Below the pieces are notes generated by a model that was given only the letters and a program-made list of their open reading frames with translations, did not search any database and had not been told where the DNA came from. The position numbers and the translations under genes were made by a program. From contig JADKDT010000017.1 in the NCBI GenBank assembly GCA_016714465.1, positions 1 to 64,000 on the forward strand: a DNA stretch of 64,000 bases, given 5' to 3'. Shown here in pieces: positions 35,750 through 44,562 of this stretch. How positions within the stretch are numbered: the stretch's first letter is position 1; every line of letters begins with the position of its first letter. The stretch comes from Candidatus Brachythrix odensensis (GTDB taxonomy: Bacteria; Chloroflexota; Anaerolineae; J036; Brachytrichaceae).

Positions 35750-36562
35750 ATGAATTCCTACGAAAGCGAACTGAAGGACTTTCGCGACAGGCTTGAGACC
35801 AGCCTGCGGGCCGACGATGGCTGGTTGGCGCTGGCAGGCCTTTTCTGGCTGCATGAAGGGGCGAACACCGTCGGAGGCGACCCCGACTCCGACATCGCCC
35901 TGCCCGAGACCAGCGCGCCGCCGCGGGTGGGGGTGATTGACTTCCACGCCGGACAGGCAACCCTGACGGTGGCTGACGGCATATCAGTCAGCGTGGACGG
36001 GGAGCCGGTCACCGTGGCGAAGCTCGTCGATGATGGCGAGCGCCGCAAACCGTCGCTGGTCCGGGTTGGCACGGTGTCGTTTTTCGTCATTCGACGCGGC
36101 GATCAGACCGGCATCCGGGTGCGCGACACCCAGAGCCCGGCCCGGGCGTCTTTTGCCGGCCGCAAATGGTTCGCCCCCGACCCCTCGTTTCGCGTCACCG
36201 GCCGCTTTGTCCCGCATCCGGGCCCGCGCCAACTACCCAACGTCAATGTTGTTGGCATCACCGAGATGATCGACAATCCGGGCCGGGTGGCGTTTGAACT
36301 GGGCGGGCGCCAGCACGAGATCGAGGCCTTCGACGGCGGCAAGGATCGTCTATTTCTGGTGCTCCGCGACGCGACCAGCGGCACGAGCACATATGGATCG
36401 AGCCGCTTTCTGAATGCGCCGTTGCATGCAGATGGACGTGTTGAGTTGGACTTCAACCGGGCCTATAACCCACCTTGCGCCTTCACGCCTTTCGCAACGT
36501 GTCCGCTGCCGCCCCCCGAAAACATTCTGCCGGTGGCCATCGAGGCCGGCGAGCGCATGTAG
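35750..36562 (+). CDS. DUF1684-family protein
   Basis: 270 aa, cytosolic. The N-terminus DFRDRLETSLRADDGWLALA and the C-terminal signature NPPCAFTPFATCPLPP identify DUF1684 (conserved Cys residues in that signature). In other organisms the family is of unknown function, with the C-terminal half forming a beta-barrel. TAGAAT (35737-35742) ends seven bases before the ATG, so the mRNA is probably leaderless. The gene converges on dnaN over a perfect palindrome. Confidence 0.88.
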   Translation: MNSYESELKDFRDRLETSLRADDGWLALAGLFWLHEGANTVGGDPDSDIALPETSAPPRVGVIDFHAGQATLTVADGISVSVDGEPVTVAKLVDDGERRKPSLVRVGTVSFFVIRRGDQTGIRVRDTQSPARASFAGRKWFAPDPSFRVTGRFVPHPGPRQLPNVNVVGITEMIDNPGRVAFELGGRQHEIEAFDGGKDRLFLVLRDATSGTSTYGSSRFLNAPLHADGRVELDFNRAYNPPCAFTPFATCPLPPPENILPVAIEAGERM

Positions 36563-36565
36563 TCA

Positions 36566-36621
36566 CCGAACGCGAAGGAGCCCGCCCCGGCGTACGCCGG
36601 GGCGGGCTCCTTCGCGTTCGG
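36566..36621. terminator. 56-bp perfect palindromic hairpin between convergent genes
   Basis: Self-complementary around GTAC, core CCCCGGCGTACGCCGGGG, outer arm CCGAACGCGAAGGAGCC. It starts three bases after the DUF1684 stop and ends 12 bases before the dnaN stop. Confidence 0.85.
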
Positions 36622-36633
36622 ACAAAAGCGACG

Positions 36634-37767
36634 CTAGCGCGACAGATGCATCGGCATGACGACATGCAGGAAGCTGTCGTCGCCGATGGGCCGAATCACG
36701 CCGGGGGCCTTGGCCGCCGTCGTCTCAATCGCAACCTGGGGCGTGTCAATGACTGACGCCACATCAACCAGGAAGCGCGCGTCAAAGCCGATCTCAACCG
36801 CGGGGCCGACCACCACGCCTTCCAGTTCGCTCTGATTGTCGCCGGTTTCCTGGGCCTGGGCGGTAATCCGTATTCGTCCGGCGCCATCCTCGGAGGGCTC
36901 AATCGCAATACGGGCCAGGTTGTTGGACTCGCGGGCGAAGATGCTGGCCTGCTTGCAAGCCTTGAGCAGCTCGGCGGTGTTTACGATGGTGCGGGTGTTG
37001 TAGGCCCGCGGAATGACGTTGGCGTAGTCAGGGAAACGCTGGTCGATGAGCTGGGCGACGACGTCAATGTTGTCGAGGTGGAAAAGGGCCTGGGCGCCCG
37101 AAGGCGTCACGGTGATGGCGACTGGCTCGGTCTGCTCGCCGATCAGGCGGCCCACCTCGGCGACAGCCTTGGCCGGGATCAGGATGGCGATAGGCTCGCC
37201 CACCGGCGACTTGAGCTGACCGCGGCACTCACTGACCCGGAAGCCATCCGAGGCGGCCAGAGTCAGGTTGGAGCCTTCGATCTTGGTCAGCACACCCGTC
37301 AGCATCGGGCTATTCTCGTCGGTTGCCGCCGCGAAAACGACCTTGGCGATCATCTTCTTCAGCACCGCGGCGTCGACGTAGGCCACATTATTGGGCGAAA
37401 ACGTCGGGATGATCGGGAATTCCTGGGCGTCGATACCCTTGACATTGTTGTCGGTCCGGCCGCACAGGATGCGAAGCGACTGGGTGCGAACATTCAAGTC
37501 GAGATTGACCACATCAGACGGCAACAGCGTGATCAACTCGGCAAAGGTCCGAGACGGCACGGTGATGGCGCCCTCGCCCTCGACCTTTGCGCCGATCCAG
37601 CAATTAATCGCCAATTCCAGATTCGTGGCGGCGATCTTGAGCCGGCCATTGTCGGTCGACAGCAAAATGTGCGTCAAGACGGGCAACGGCGCGCGCTGGC
37701 CCGCGACCGCGCGACTGACGACACCGAGGCCCTTGGCCAGGTTTTCCTGCATGACCGATACTTTCAT
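36634..37767 (-). CDS. dnaN: DNA polymerase III beta subunit (sliding clamp)
   Basis: Ring-forming replication clamp, 377 aa, three homologous domains. It begins MKVSVMQENLAKGLGVVSRA, has APLPVLTHILLSTDNGRLKI, a middle domain with LTLAASDGFRVSECRGQL, and ends DDSFLHVVMPMHLSR, the standard C-terminus (VVMPM). AAGGAG lies ten bases before the ATG and a TACAAT box further upstream, so it has a normal leader. It is not next to dnaA or recF here. Confidence 0.96.
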   Translation of the reverse strand: MKVSVMQENLAKGLGVVSRAVAGQRAPLPVLTHILLSTDNGRLKIAATNLELAINCWIGAKVEGEGAITVPSRTFAELITLLPSDVVNLDLNVRTQSLRILCGRTDNNVKGIDAQEFPIIPTFSPNNVAYVDAAVLKKMIAKVVFAAATDENSPMLTGVLTKIEGSNLTLAASDGFRVSECRGQLKSPVGEPIAILIPAKAVAEVGRLIGEQTEPVAITVTPSGAQALFHLDNIDVVAQLIDQRFPDYANVIPRAYNTRTIVNTAELLKACKQASIFARESNNLARIAIEPSEDGAGRIRITAQAQETGDNQSELEGVVVGPAVEIGFDARFLVDVASVIDTPQVAIETTAAKAPGVIRPIGDDSFLHVVMPMHLSR

Positions 37768-37863
37768 TGCGATGAGACTCCTTGTCTAAATAGGGTTGTA
37801 TTGTATCGGGTTAACGACGCCAAACGGAGTCGATGCTGGAGGCGCTTTTCGGAATACTAGAAG

Positions 37864-37943
37864 CCGTCCTGAAAATGTCCGCCGAGATCGCAATCCCCGC
37901 GCTTCGCGCGGGGATTGCGATCTCGCCAATCATTTTAGGATGA
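37864..37943. terminator. Composite hairpin: long inner stem plus TCCTGAAAA outer arms
   Basis: Inner hairpin CGAGATCGCAATCCCCGCG-C (37882-37924, TTC loop, core CCCGCGCTTCGCGCGGG) is nested within weaker outer arms GTCCTGAAAATG and CATTTTAGGATGAC. The same two-layer architecture occurs at 59189-59278. It lies three bases beyond the stop of the leftward LarA-like gene. Confidence 0.8.
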
Positions 37944-37946
37944 CAT

Positions 37947-39329
37947 CTAGGCGTCATCGGCGGCCCAGTCGCCAAACGGATTGTCGGAGGGGTCCATGGG
38001 GCGCTCTGTCGGCACGGGAAGCCGCCCACCCCGCTGCGGGATGATGAGGGCTCGCGGACGGCGTCCGACATACGACTCGGCGATCTCGGCAGCCTCGGCG
38101 ATGGTCCGGGCAGTTGAAAACCCAAACCCCTGGCCGCCCTTCCAGTGCGGGTCGCACAGTACAAGATGGGCCCCGGCCGACATGGCCTGCGCAACGCGAT
38201 AGGCGCGCTCTTCACCCGCCGCCAGGCCTCGGCTGCGGAGTTGTCTCAGCAGCACATCGGCACTGACAGCACCCTCCAGGGCGCGATAAAAACCCTGCGA
38301 AGAACTCGGGCGCAGCATTGTGATCCGCCCGTCAACTGCCGCAACCGTATCCGAAAATTTGGCCTGGGCGATCAACACACCCTGAGCGCGCAAGACCGGC
38401 CGAGGGGCGAGTGTCGACACCGATATGCCAGTGCTGGCATTGAAAAGGGTGCGGTGCTGCTCGTCGTCCTCGGTCAACACCACCACGTCGTAGCGTGCGC
38501 CAGGCGCCTCCGACTCGTACAGAGGCGCGGCCAGCGCCACAAGCGCATCGTGCACGGCGACGGGCGCCCCGGCGACAACGGCGACAGGCGCGCGAGACTC
38601 CGGATCCAACAGCGCATTGACGACAAAGAGCAACCCGGCGCGCCGGCCAATCTCACGCACAGTGCGTTGGAACGGATTGTCGCGAATTTTTCCGGCCCGC
38701 ACGCCGTCATCGTCCAGAAAGCGAGCGCTCCGAAGCGCGCGCAGGGCTTCATCGTCGACGCAGCCGAGAGCGATCACATCGCTGCCGCCCGAGTAGCCCG
38801 TGTATTCGTCAGGTGCGACTGCGCCAGTCGCAATCAACAAATCGGATTCAACGGCCAGATGATGGGCACGAACGATAAAGCCCTCAACGCTACCCAGCGA
38901 GGTGTGGCTGGCGTGGTCGCCGGGATCATTGACTTCGATCCGACCGATGGCGGACTCGACGAGCCCGAACGCCTCGGCCGAGACGCGCGCGGCAGCCGGG
39001 GATCCTGATTCATTGGCGATGAGAATCGAAATGTCGTCAGCCCGAACATCGGCACGCCGCAGATGCTCCACAATCGGCGGGATCATCAACACATCGGGAC
39101 TACCGCTGAATGCGCCTCCGGCGACGATTGTCACGCGGCTGCCCAAGCCGACCAGCTCAGAGAGCGGGAGCGACGCCAACGGCCGGTCCAGCGCTTGCCC
39201 AACCAGGTCTCTGGGATTGGCCGAGAGGTCCGCCGACGCAAGTTCTAGCCGATCGATCCGCCAGGTTAGGGGCAGCACAACATCAGGCGTCAGTCGATCC
39301 GGCCGAACGGGCGCGGGAAAATCGTCCAC
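37947..39329 (-). CDS. LarA-like protein lacking the nickel-pincer lysine
   Basis: 460 aa, related to the lactate racemase LarA family (DUF2088): GSRVTIVAGGAFSGSPDVLM, then EVNDPGDHASHTSLGSVEGF and ATGAVAPDEYTGYSGGSDVI. In true LarA enzymes the segment corresponding to DEYTGYSGGSD carries a His (P-H-x-x-A-G-Y-S-G-G) and the Lys that is covalently tethered to the nickel pincer cofactor; here both are acidic (D and D). It is therefore unlikely to racemise lactate and its reaction is unknown. GTG start at 39329 with TAGAAT six bases upstream (39341-39336): leaderless. No larB/C/E genes are nearby. Confidence 0.75.
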   Translation of the reverse strand: MDDFPAPVRPDRLTPDVVLPLTWRIDRLELASADLSANPRDLVGQALDRPLASLPLSELVGLGSRVTIVAGGAFSGSPDVLMIPPIVEHLRRADVRADDISILIANESGSPAAARVSAEAFGLVESAIGRIEVNDPGDHASHTSLGSVEGFIVRAHHLAVESDLLIATGAVAPDEYTGYSGGSDVIALGCVDDEALRALRSARFLDDDGVRAGKIRDNPFQRTVREIGRRAGLLFVVNALLDPESRAPVAVVAGAPVAVHDALVALAAPLYESEAPGARYDVVVLTEDDEQHRTLFNASTGISVSTLAPRPVLRAQGVLIAQAKFSDTVAAVDGRITMLRPSSSQGFYRALEGAVSADVLLRQLRSRGLAAGEERAYRVAQAMSAGAHLVLCDPHWKGGQGFGFSTARTIAEAAEIAESYVGRRPRALIIPQRGGRLPVPTERPMDPSDNPFGDWAADDA

Positions 39330-39507
39330 TCACTCATTCTATCCAGTTATCAAGATCCTCCGAGACTCTGAGAAGCGCAGGCGCCCTGCTTCTTGGTCTC
39401 TTCTCACAGGAATCAACTGAATCGCCAAACGCCGCGTGTATAACGATTGCTTCGTAAACAGGCGAGTGTCCGCCTCCGGCGGACTCCTGGGGGAGAAGAG
39501 AGAAAAC

Positions 39508-40281
39508 ATGAAGTTCAACCGAATTGCCACCCTTTCCGTGCTTATCGCCGGCGCGTTCGCGCTGGCAGCGTGCGGCGGCCAGGCCACGCCGCCGGCCGCA
39601 ACCGCCGCCCCGGCCGCGACAGCGGCGCCGGCAAAACCCACCGATACGCCCAAGCCCGCGGCGACCACGGCGCCCGCCGCAACTACTGCGCCAGCCTCGA
39701 CCGCGGCACCGGCCAAACCAACCGATGCGCCCAAGCCGGCCAGCCCAGGCGTCTACAAGATCGTGCCCGGCCAGAGCAAGGCATCCTATACCGTGAACGA
39801 GGTGTTCATCAACCGCGGGAATATCCTTGCCACCGCCATCGGTGTCACGACCATCGTCAACGGAGAGATCCAGCTCGACGCAGCGGATCCTTCCAAAACC
39901 AAGGTCGGCGAAATCACGATCGACATTTCGGCCTTCGCGAGCGACAGCGGCCAACGTGACAACTATATCCGTCGCAACGGCCTCGAATCCACGAAGTTCC
40001 CGCGGGCCCGCTTCAAGCCCACCGCCATCACCGGCCTGCCCGCAGCGTACAAGGAAGGCGATGAGCTCAAGTTCAAAATGACGGGCGACATGACGGTGCG
40101 CGAGACCACCATCCCCGTCACCTTTGATGTGACGACCAAGCTCGCCACCGGAAAACTCACCGGAACGGCCAGCGCCGAAGTCAAGATGACTGACTTCAAG
40201 TTCAACCCGCCCGACATTGCCGGGACGTTGAAAGCTGACAACGAGGTCAAGCTCAAACTCGAGTTCGTGGCGATGCCGTAA
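39508..40281 (+). CDS. YceI-family lipoprotein
   Basis: 257 aa exported lipoprotein: signal peptide MKFNRIATLSVLIAGAFALA, lipobox LAAC, an Ala/Pro/Lys-rich linker, then the YceI lipocalin-like domain (KASYTVNEVFINRGNILATA, FASDSGQRDNYIRRNGLES, FKMTGDMTVRETTIPVTFDV, FKFNPPDIAGTL). YceI proteins bind polyisoprenoid lipids in the periplasm in known cases. The ATG at 39508 has a purine-rich AGAAGAGAGAA upstream, and a small hairpin GTCCGCCTCCGGCGGAC lies in the leader at 39467-39483. Divergent from the LarA-like gene. Confidence 0.9.
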   Translation: MKFNRIATLSVLIAGAFALAACGGQATPPAATAAPAATAAPAKPTDTPKPAATTAPAATTAPASTAAPAKPTDAPKPASPGVYKIVPGQSKASYTVNEVFINRGNILATAIGVTTIVNGEIQLDAADPSKTKVGEITIDISAFASDSGQRDNYIRRNGLESTKFPRARFKPTAITGLPAAYKEGDELKFKMTGDMTVRETTIPVTFDVTTKLATGKLTGTASAEVKMTDFKFNPPDIAGTLKADNEVKLKLEFVAMP

Positions 40282-40288
40282 AGGGTTT

Positions 40289-40332
40289 GCGGGCGCCGCA
40301 TCCCCGGCGTGGCCGGGGGATGCGGCGCCCGC
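40289..40332. terminator. Long hairpin between convergent genes (one-base bulge)
   Basis: GCGGGCGCCGCATCCCC-GGC pairs with its complement, but the C-run has four bases and the facing G-run five, leaving one unpaired G. The bulge could itself be a homopolymer error. It follows the YceI stop by eight bases. Confidence 0.78.
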
Positions 40333-40337
40333 GGCGT

Positions 40338-42251
40338 CTAGCCGTCCAACTCGATATCGAACTCACCCACATCCATGTGGCGGGGCGTGTCGGCCAACTC
40401 AATGTCGTGCTCATGCCGCCGTCTGAGCAGCGCCTCAAGATAGTCGGCCCAGGCGGCTGCGCCGGGCGTCAAGCGGGCGCGCACCCCAGATTGCAGCCAG
40501 GCCAGATCTGACCAGCCCGCCCGAGCCAGGGGCGCGCGCAGCAGCGTTTTCAGCCGGGCCTGATCGTCGTCCTGGCGCCAGAGCGAAATCGAACCGCCCC
40601 GATGCAGATCCTCGGCGCGGGCGCGCTCAGTATCTTGTTCGCGCACAGCCAGCCAGCGCCCATCGGCGCTGACGGCGCTCGTAAGCAACCACTGCCGGTC
40701 AGACTCCCGGACAAGCGGCGCCTCGAACGCATGAGCGGCGCGTCCGCTGATCGCGTCAAAGATCGCCGCGCGCACAACGCTAGAATTACAAGCGCGAGCG
40801 GATAGCCATTGCCCGTCGCGCGAAAATGCCCCCGAGAAGGCCGGGCCTGCATCCGGCCAGTCAAAGGCCCGCAGATGCTCTCCATCCGTTGGGCGAATGA
40901 ACTGCAATTTGAGCCCGCCGGGCGCCTCCTGCGCGAGCACCAGCCCGCCGTCGTCCGGATGGGCAACCCAGGCGGGTATCTCAGGCGTGGCCGCGAGGGC
41001 GCAGGCCCAGCTCCCCAGCGAATCACCCGCCGGCATGCGCCAGGCCTGGGCGAAACCCCGGATGAGCCCGCCGGTGACCAGCACCCGCCCATCCGCGCAC
41101 ACAGCCACCCCCTGACTTGAAACGCCCGCTGGGAGCGCCATCTCCTCGACATAGCCATTCGCGCCGGCCGCCATGCGGCGGGCCAGGACTTTGCCTCGGA
41201 TCATGGCGACAAGCCACGCGCCATCAGCGCTGTAGCGAAGCCAGATGGGAGGTTCGTCAAGCTGCCAGACGCCAAAGACAAAGTCAGCCGGGATATTGCG
41301 AATCGAGACTCGAGCCTCTTCGACTGTTGCCATCGAAGCCCCATCCGGGCTCACCGCGCTGCGAGCGCACAGATACTCGCGCCAGTGCCCGGACGGCAAA
41401 TGCCACACCGCCACCCGATCGGGCTGAGGCGAAGGCGAGACCAGGCTCTGCCCATCCCGGCTGAACCCGAAGCCATGGCGGCCAGACGGCTGCGGCAGAA
41501 CGAACAAGTCGCCCTTGTGCCAGAGCGCGAATTCGGCGACTTGCGAAAATGGGGGCGGCGGATCGGCATCTGGCTGACGGGCCACGCGCGCGAGCGCGCC
41601 CAGGCGTGATATGGCAACGGCCGTATCCGGGTCTCCAGCCACCCACCCCACCGCCGTCAGCCGAGCGTGCGCTTCGGCGGCAATCAAGGGCGGCAACGCC
41701 ATCGCCAGGCGGGCGAGATCTTCCCAGCGCCGCTCGCCGACCAGCCAGTCCACGATGGCCCGGCCTTCACCTGGGCTCAGCGCACTGGCTCGGCGCCCCA
41801 CGCCACCACGCGGATTGGCGGCGTTGAGCAGCCATTCCATGCGACCACCCGCTCGAGCTGCCGCCGTCATACGGGCGCGCAGGTCCGGGCCCGCCAGGTC
41901 ATAGGCGCCCCGAATCAGAGCGTGGTCGAAATCTGCATCGTCATAGCGCGACCATTGGGCCGTGATAAAAAAATACACTGCCCGCTGGCGCGGATCGCGG
42001 GGAAACCAGTCCTCAGCCCGGGCGAGGTCGATCGCGGGTGCAAAATCCCGTTGGACGGCCAGGCGCAGGACGGCGTCGCGGGCCTGCCCATTGCCGTCCC
42101 GGCCGAGCGCGGCGAGCGCGTCGAAGCAGGCTGTTCGATCGGCAGGCACGGGATGGCTCATCACCGCTTCGGCCAGGCTGTCCACCGCCGCGGCACTGCC
42201 ATCAACCGCAAGGGCGCGGATGGCGGCCGCGCGACGGGCCGGGCCGAGCAC
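40338..42251 (-). CDS. HEAT-like plus beta-propeller protein
   Basis: 637 aa, cytosolic, no signal peptide. The N-terminal 230 residues are alpha-helical repeats (ARRAAAIRALAVDGSAAAVD, ARDAVLRLAVQRDFAPAIDL) and the rest contains beta-propeller blades (SRDGQSLVSP, SADGAWLVAMI, SADGRWLAVREQ). GTG at 42251 is the first start in frame, but the open frame continues upstream through a short tandem duplication (EYRSRAPEYRSGAHELYSRL) without a start, so the true N-terminus may be longer. It lies 73 bases downstream of the Hsp70-like gene in the same direction and could be a client- or scaffold-binding partner. Confidence 0.62.
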   Translation of the reverse strand: MLGPARRAAAIRALAVDGSAAAVDSLAEAVMSHPVPADRTACFDALAALGRDGNGQARDAVLRLAVQRDFAPAIDLARAEDWFPRDPRQRAVYFFITAQWSRYDDADFDHALIRGAYDLAGPDLRARMTAAARAGGRMEWLLNAANPRGGVGRRASALSPGEGRAIVDWLVGERRWEDLARLAMALPPLIAAEAHARLTAVGWVAGDPDTAVAISRLGALARVARQPDADPPPPFSQVAEFALWHKGDLFVLPQPSGRHGFGFSRDGQSLVSPSPQPDRVAVWHLPSGHWREYLCARSAVSPDGASMATVEEARVSIRNIPADFVFGVWQLDEPPIWLRYSADGAWLVAMIRGKVLARRMAAGANGYVEEMALPAGVSSQGVAVCADGRVLVTGGLIRGFAQAWRMPAGDSLGSWACALAATPEIPAWVAHPDDGGLVLAQEAPGGLKLQFIRPTDGEHLRAFDWPDAGPAFSGAFSRDGQWLSARACNSSVVRAAIFDAISGRAAHAFEAPLVRESDRQWLLTSAVSADGRWLAVREQDTERARAEDLHRGGSISLWRQDDDQARLKTLLRAPLARAGWSDLAWLQSGVRARLTPGAAAWADYLEALLRRRHEHDIELADTPRHMDVGEFDIELDG

Positions 42252-42324
42252 TGGCAGGCGTGAATAAAGCTCATGCGCCCCCGACCGGTATTCCGGCGCC
42301 CGCGACCGGTACTCTGGTCGCCGC

Positions 42325-43914
42325 TCAAGTCAGCCTCACCACAGGAAAGTCACGGAGAGTGGTCCGCCCCGTGCCCACATCGACAGCGGTCAGGGTCAGG
42401 CGTTTGTTGGCATCGATGCGGAAGGACAGGTCAAAGCAACGCTCGCCCTGCTTTGCCGGCGCATCGAGGGCCAGAAACGTCGGTGTGTTTTCGTTCATCC
42501 AAAACGCATTGCGCTCGGTGTCTTCGGCTGGCGCCACCTCGGCGATACGCGGCGCGCCCGTTGGATCAAAGATCAACTCGAAGGTCGCGGCGCGCTCGCC
42601 AGGCCGCTGCTCCGCCATTTCGAAGATGGCCAGGCCGAGGCGCGTTTGCCCGTCATAGCTGGCCTTGATCGAGACCCGCGCAATCGCCTCGGATGTGGGA
42701 TAAGAGGTTCCGCGCGCCACAAGTGGTCTGAAGGCATAGTCGCCCTTTTCCCGATTAACGTGGCGCAGCGCATAGCTGTGCTGGATGTGATCGGACACCT
42801 CCGCGCCGGCCGCAAAGGCAGCGGCGCCGCGCGCGACCGCGTCGAGCGGGCGGTCCAGGCGCACCCGCTCCTGGCCGAAGATCTGGCGCACAACGCTCTG
42901 CGCCACGGGCATGAGGCTGCCGCCGCCAACCATCAACGCGGCCCCGATCCGGTCTTCGTCGTAGCCGCGCTCACGGGCCGAATTGAGCGCCCTGCGCATC
43001 ACACGATCAAGGCGGGAGCGGAATCCGCGCTGCTCGAGCAACGCTTCGAAGTCGACCCGGGTGTAGTCGGCCGCGAGGGCAAGTCCGGTCTCATCATCGG
43101 CAAGGGTCAGTCGCGCAGAAGACTGGGTCGACAGGGCGATCTTGAGCGCCTCGCACTGAGCCAGCAGCCGGCGGCCGTTTCGGCGGATGAGCGGGTCGGA
43201 TGGATCGCGCCCGTTTCGCCGCACAACGTCTTCATACAACCACTGGTCGACGCTGGCGCCGCCCAGATCGGCGCCGGCCTTGCCCAGGACGCGGCAGCGA
43301 CGCGGACCGCCCTCGGCAGCTTCGTCCAGCAGGGCGACCGACACATCCAGGGTGCCCCCGCCAAAATCGAAAACGAGCAGCGCCTGGCCGGCCGAAACGC
43401 CGGCGCCATAACCCAGCGCGGCCGCCGATGCTTCGTCGATCAGCCGGCAGCGCGAAAATCCGGCCGCCTCGGCCGAGCGAAGCAGCCAGTTCTCGTAATG
43501 CTCGAAGGCTTCGACCGGCACGGTCAGGGCGATCTCCTCGTCGCGCAGCCCCAGCTCGCCAGCGGCATAGACCAGGACCGAGCCCAGGAAATCAGCCCCG
43601 GCCCGGGCATGCGAGATGTCGCCATCATCGATGCGGCGGGTCACCGGGCTGCGATTGGCGATATAGCGCTTCATCCAGCGAAAGGTTCGGGCGGACTCAG
43701 CCAGGCCGAGCTGGGCGACCTGCTCGCCCACCCATTGACGGCGATCCGAGGCGTAATGGATGAGCGACGGGATCGCCGAGACGTCCCCGCCGGGGGCGGT
43801 GTAAAACCGTCCGTACTCCGGCGCGGGCAGGATCCGCGCCTGACGCAGGGCGTCGTCCCACGTCGCCAGGAGGGTGGTCGATGTGCCAAAGTCAATGGCC
43901 AGGCGGCCGTTCAT
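42325..43914 (-). CDS. Hsp70-like ATPase (truncated DnaK-type)
   Basis: 529 aa. The nucleotide-binding domain is clear: AIDFGTSTTLLATWDD at the N-terminus, VFDFGGGTLDVSVALLD and MVGGGSLMPVAQSVVRQIFG. The substrate-binding part (from about residue 400, ARGTSYPTSEAIARVSIKAS) is shorter than in DnaK and lacks the helical lid. Stand-alone Hsp70-like ATPases of this size occur in many bacteria without a known role. ATG at 43914 has AGGAGG seven bases upstream, and a TACAAT box lies near 43972. The downstream neighbour is the HEAT/propeller protein; upstream is a 104-bp repeat array and then an AAA ATPase. Confidence 0.85.
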   Translation of the reverse strand: MNGRLAIDFGTSTTLLATWDDALRQARILPAPEYGRFYTAPGGDVSAIPSLIHYASDRRQWVGEQVAQLGLAESARTFRWMKRYIANRSPVTRRIDDGDISHARAGADFLGSVLVYAAGELGLRDEEIALTVPVEAFEHYENWLLRSAEAAGFSRCRLIDEASAAALGYGAGVSAGQALLVFDFGGGTLDVSVALLDEAAEGGPRRCRVLGKAGADLGGASVDQWLYEDVVRRNGRDPSDPLIRRNGRRLLAQCEALKIALSTQSSARLTLADDETGLALAADYTRVDFEALLEQRGFRSRLDRVMRRALNSARERGYDEDRIGAALMVGGGSLMPVAQSVVRQIFGQERVRLDRPLDAVARGAAAFAAGAEVSDHIQHSYALRHVNREKGDYAFRPLVARGTSYPTSEAIARVSIKASYDGQTRLGLAIFEMAEQRPGERAATFELIFDPTGAPRIAEVAPAEDTERNAFWMNENTPTFLALDAPAKQGERCFDLSFRIDANKRLTLTAVDVGTGRTTLRDFPVVRLT

Positions 43915-43982
43915 GACGGGCCTCCTAAGCAGCGAGCGCTATCGACATACCGCGGCTGAATTCGCATCGGGCCGATTGTATT

Positions 43983-44552
43983 GGAGCGGGGATTGGAGCG
44001 CGGGCAGCTTGCCCGCGTGGTCCGGGGGGAACACCGAGTGAAGCTATGCCAAGCCGCGACTGCGCGGCCTTGCGCTGACTGGGAACGCGGGCATCTTGCC
44101 CGCGTAGTCCGGGGGGAACACCGAGTGAAGCCATGCCAAGCCGCGGCCGCGCGGGCGAGACGCCCGCGCTCCCACTGGAGCGATTGGAACGCGGGCATCT
44201 TGCCCGCGTAGTCCGGGGGGAACACCGAGTGAAGCCATGCCAAGCCGCGGCCGCGCGGGCGAGACGCCCGCGCTCCCACTGGAGCGATTGGAACGCGGGC
44301 ATCTTGCCCGCGTGGTCCGGGGGGAACACCGAGTGAAGCCATGCAAAGCCGCGGCCGCGCGGGCGAGACGCCCGCGCTCCCACTTGAGCGCTTGGAGCGC
44401 GGGCATCTTGCCCGCGCGCGCCACAGGGAACACCGAGCCAGGCCATGCAAAGCCGCGGCAGCGCGAGCATCTTGCCCGCGTGGTCCGGGGGGAACACCGA
44501 GTGAAGCCATGCCAAGCCGCGACTGCGCGGGCGAGACGCCCGCGCTCCCAGT
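43983..44552. repeat. 104-bp tandem repeat array
   Basis: Starts of GCGGGC(A/G)(T/G)CTTGCCCGC recur at 44000, 44087, 44191, 44295, 44399 and 44463. Units 2-4 are exactly 104 bp; the first and last are shorter. Each unit holds two hairpins, GCGGGCATCTTGCCCGC and GCGGGCGAGACGCCCGC, plus CACCGAGTGAAGCCATGCC. There is no gene in it. It fills the whole gap between the AAA ATPase and Hsp70-like genes and resembles dispersed low-complexity repeats seen in other GC-rich genomes rather than a CRISPR (no unique spacers). Confidence 0.88.
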
Positions 44553-44562
44553 CGCAGATTTT

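Noticed and set aside
43983..44552. Regular repeat spacing suggested a CRISPR array.
   Set aside because: The whole 104-bp unit is conserved with no unique spacers, and no cas genes are nearby.
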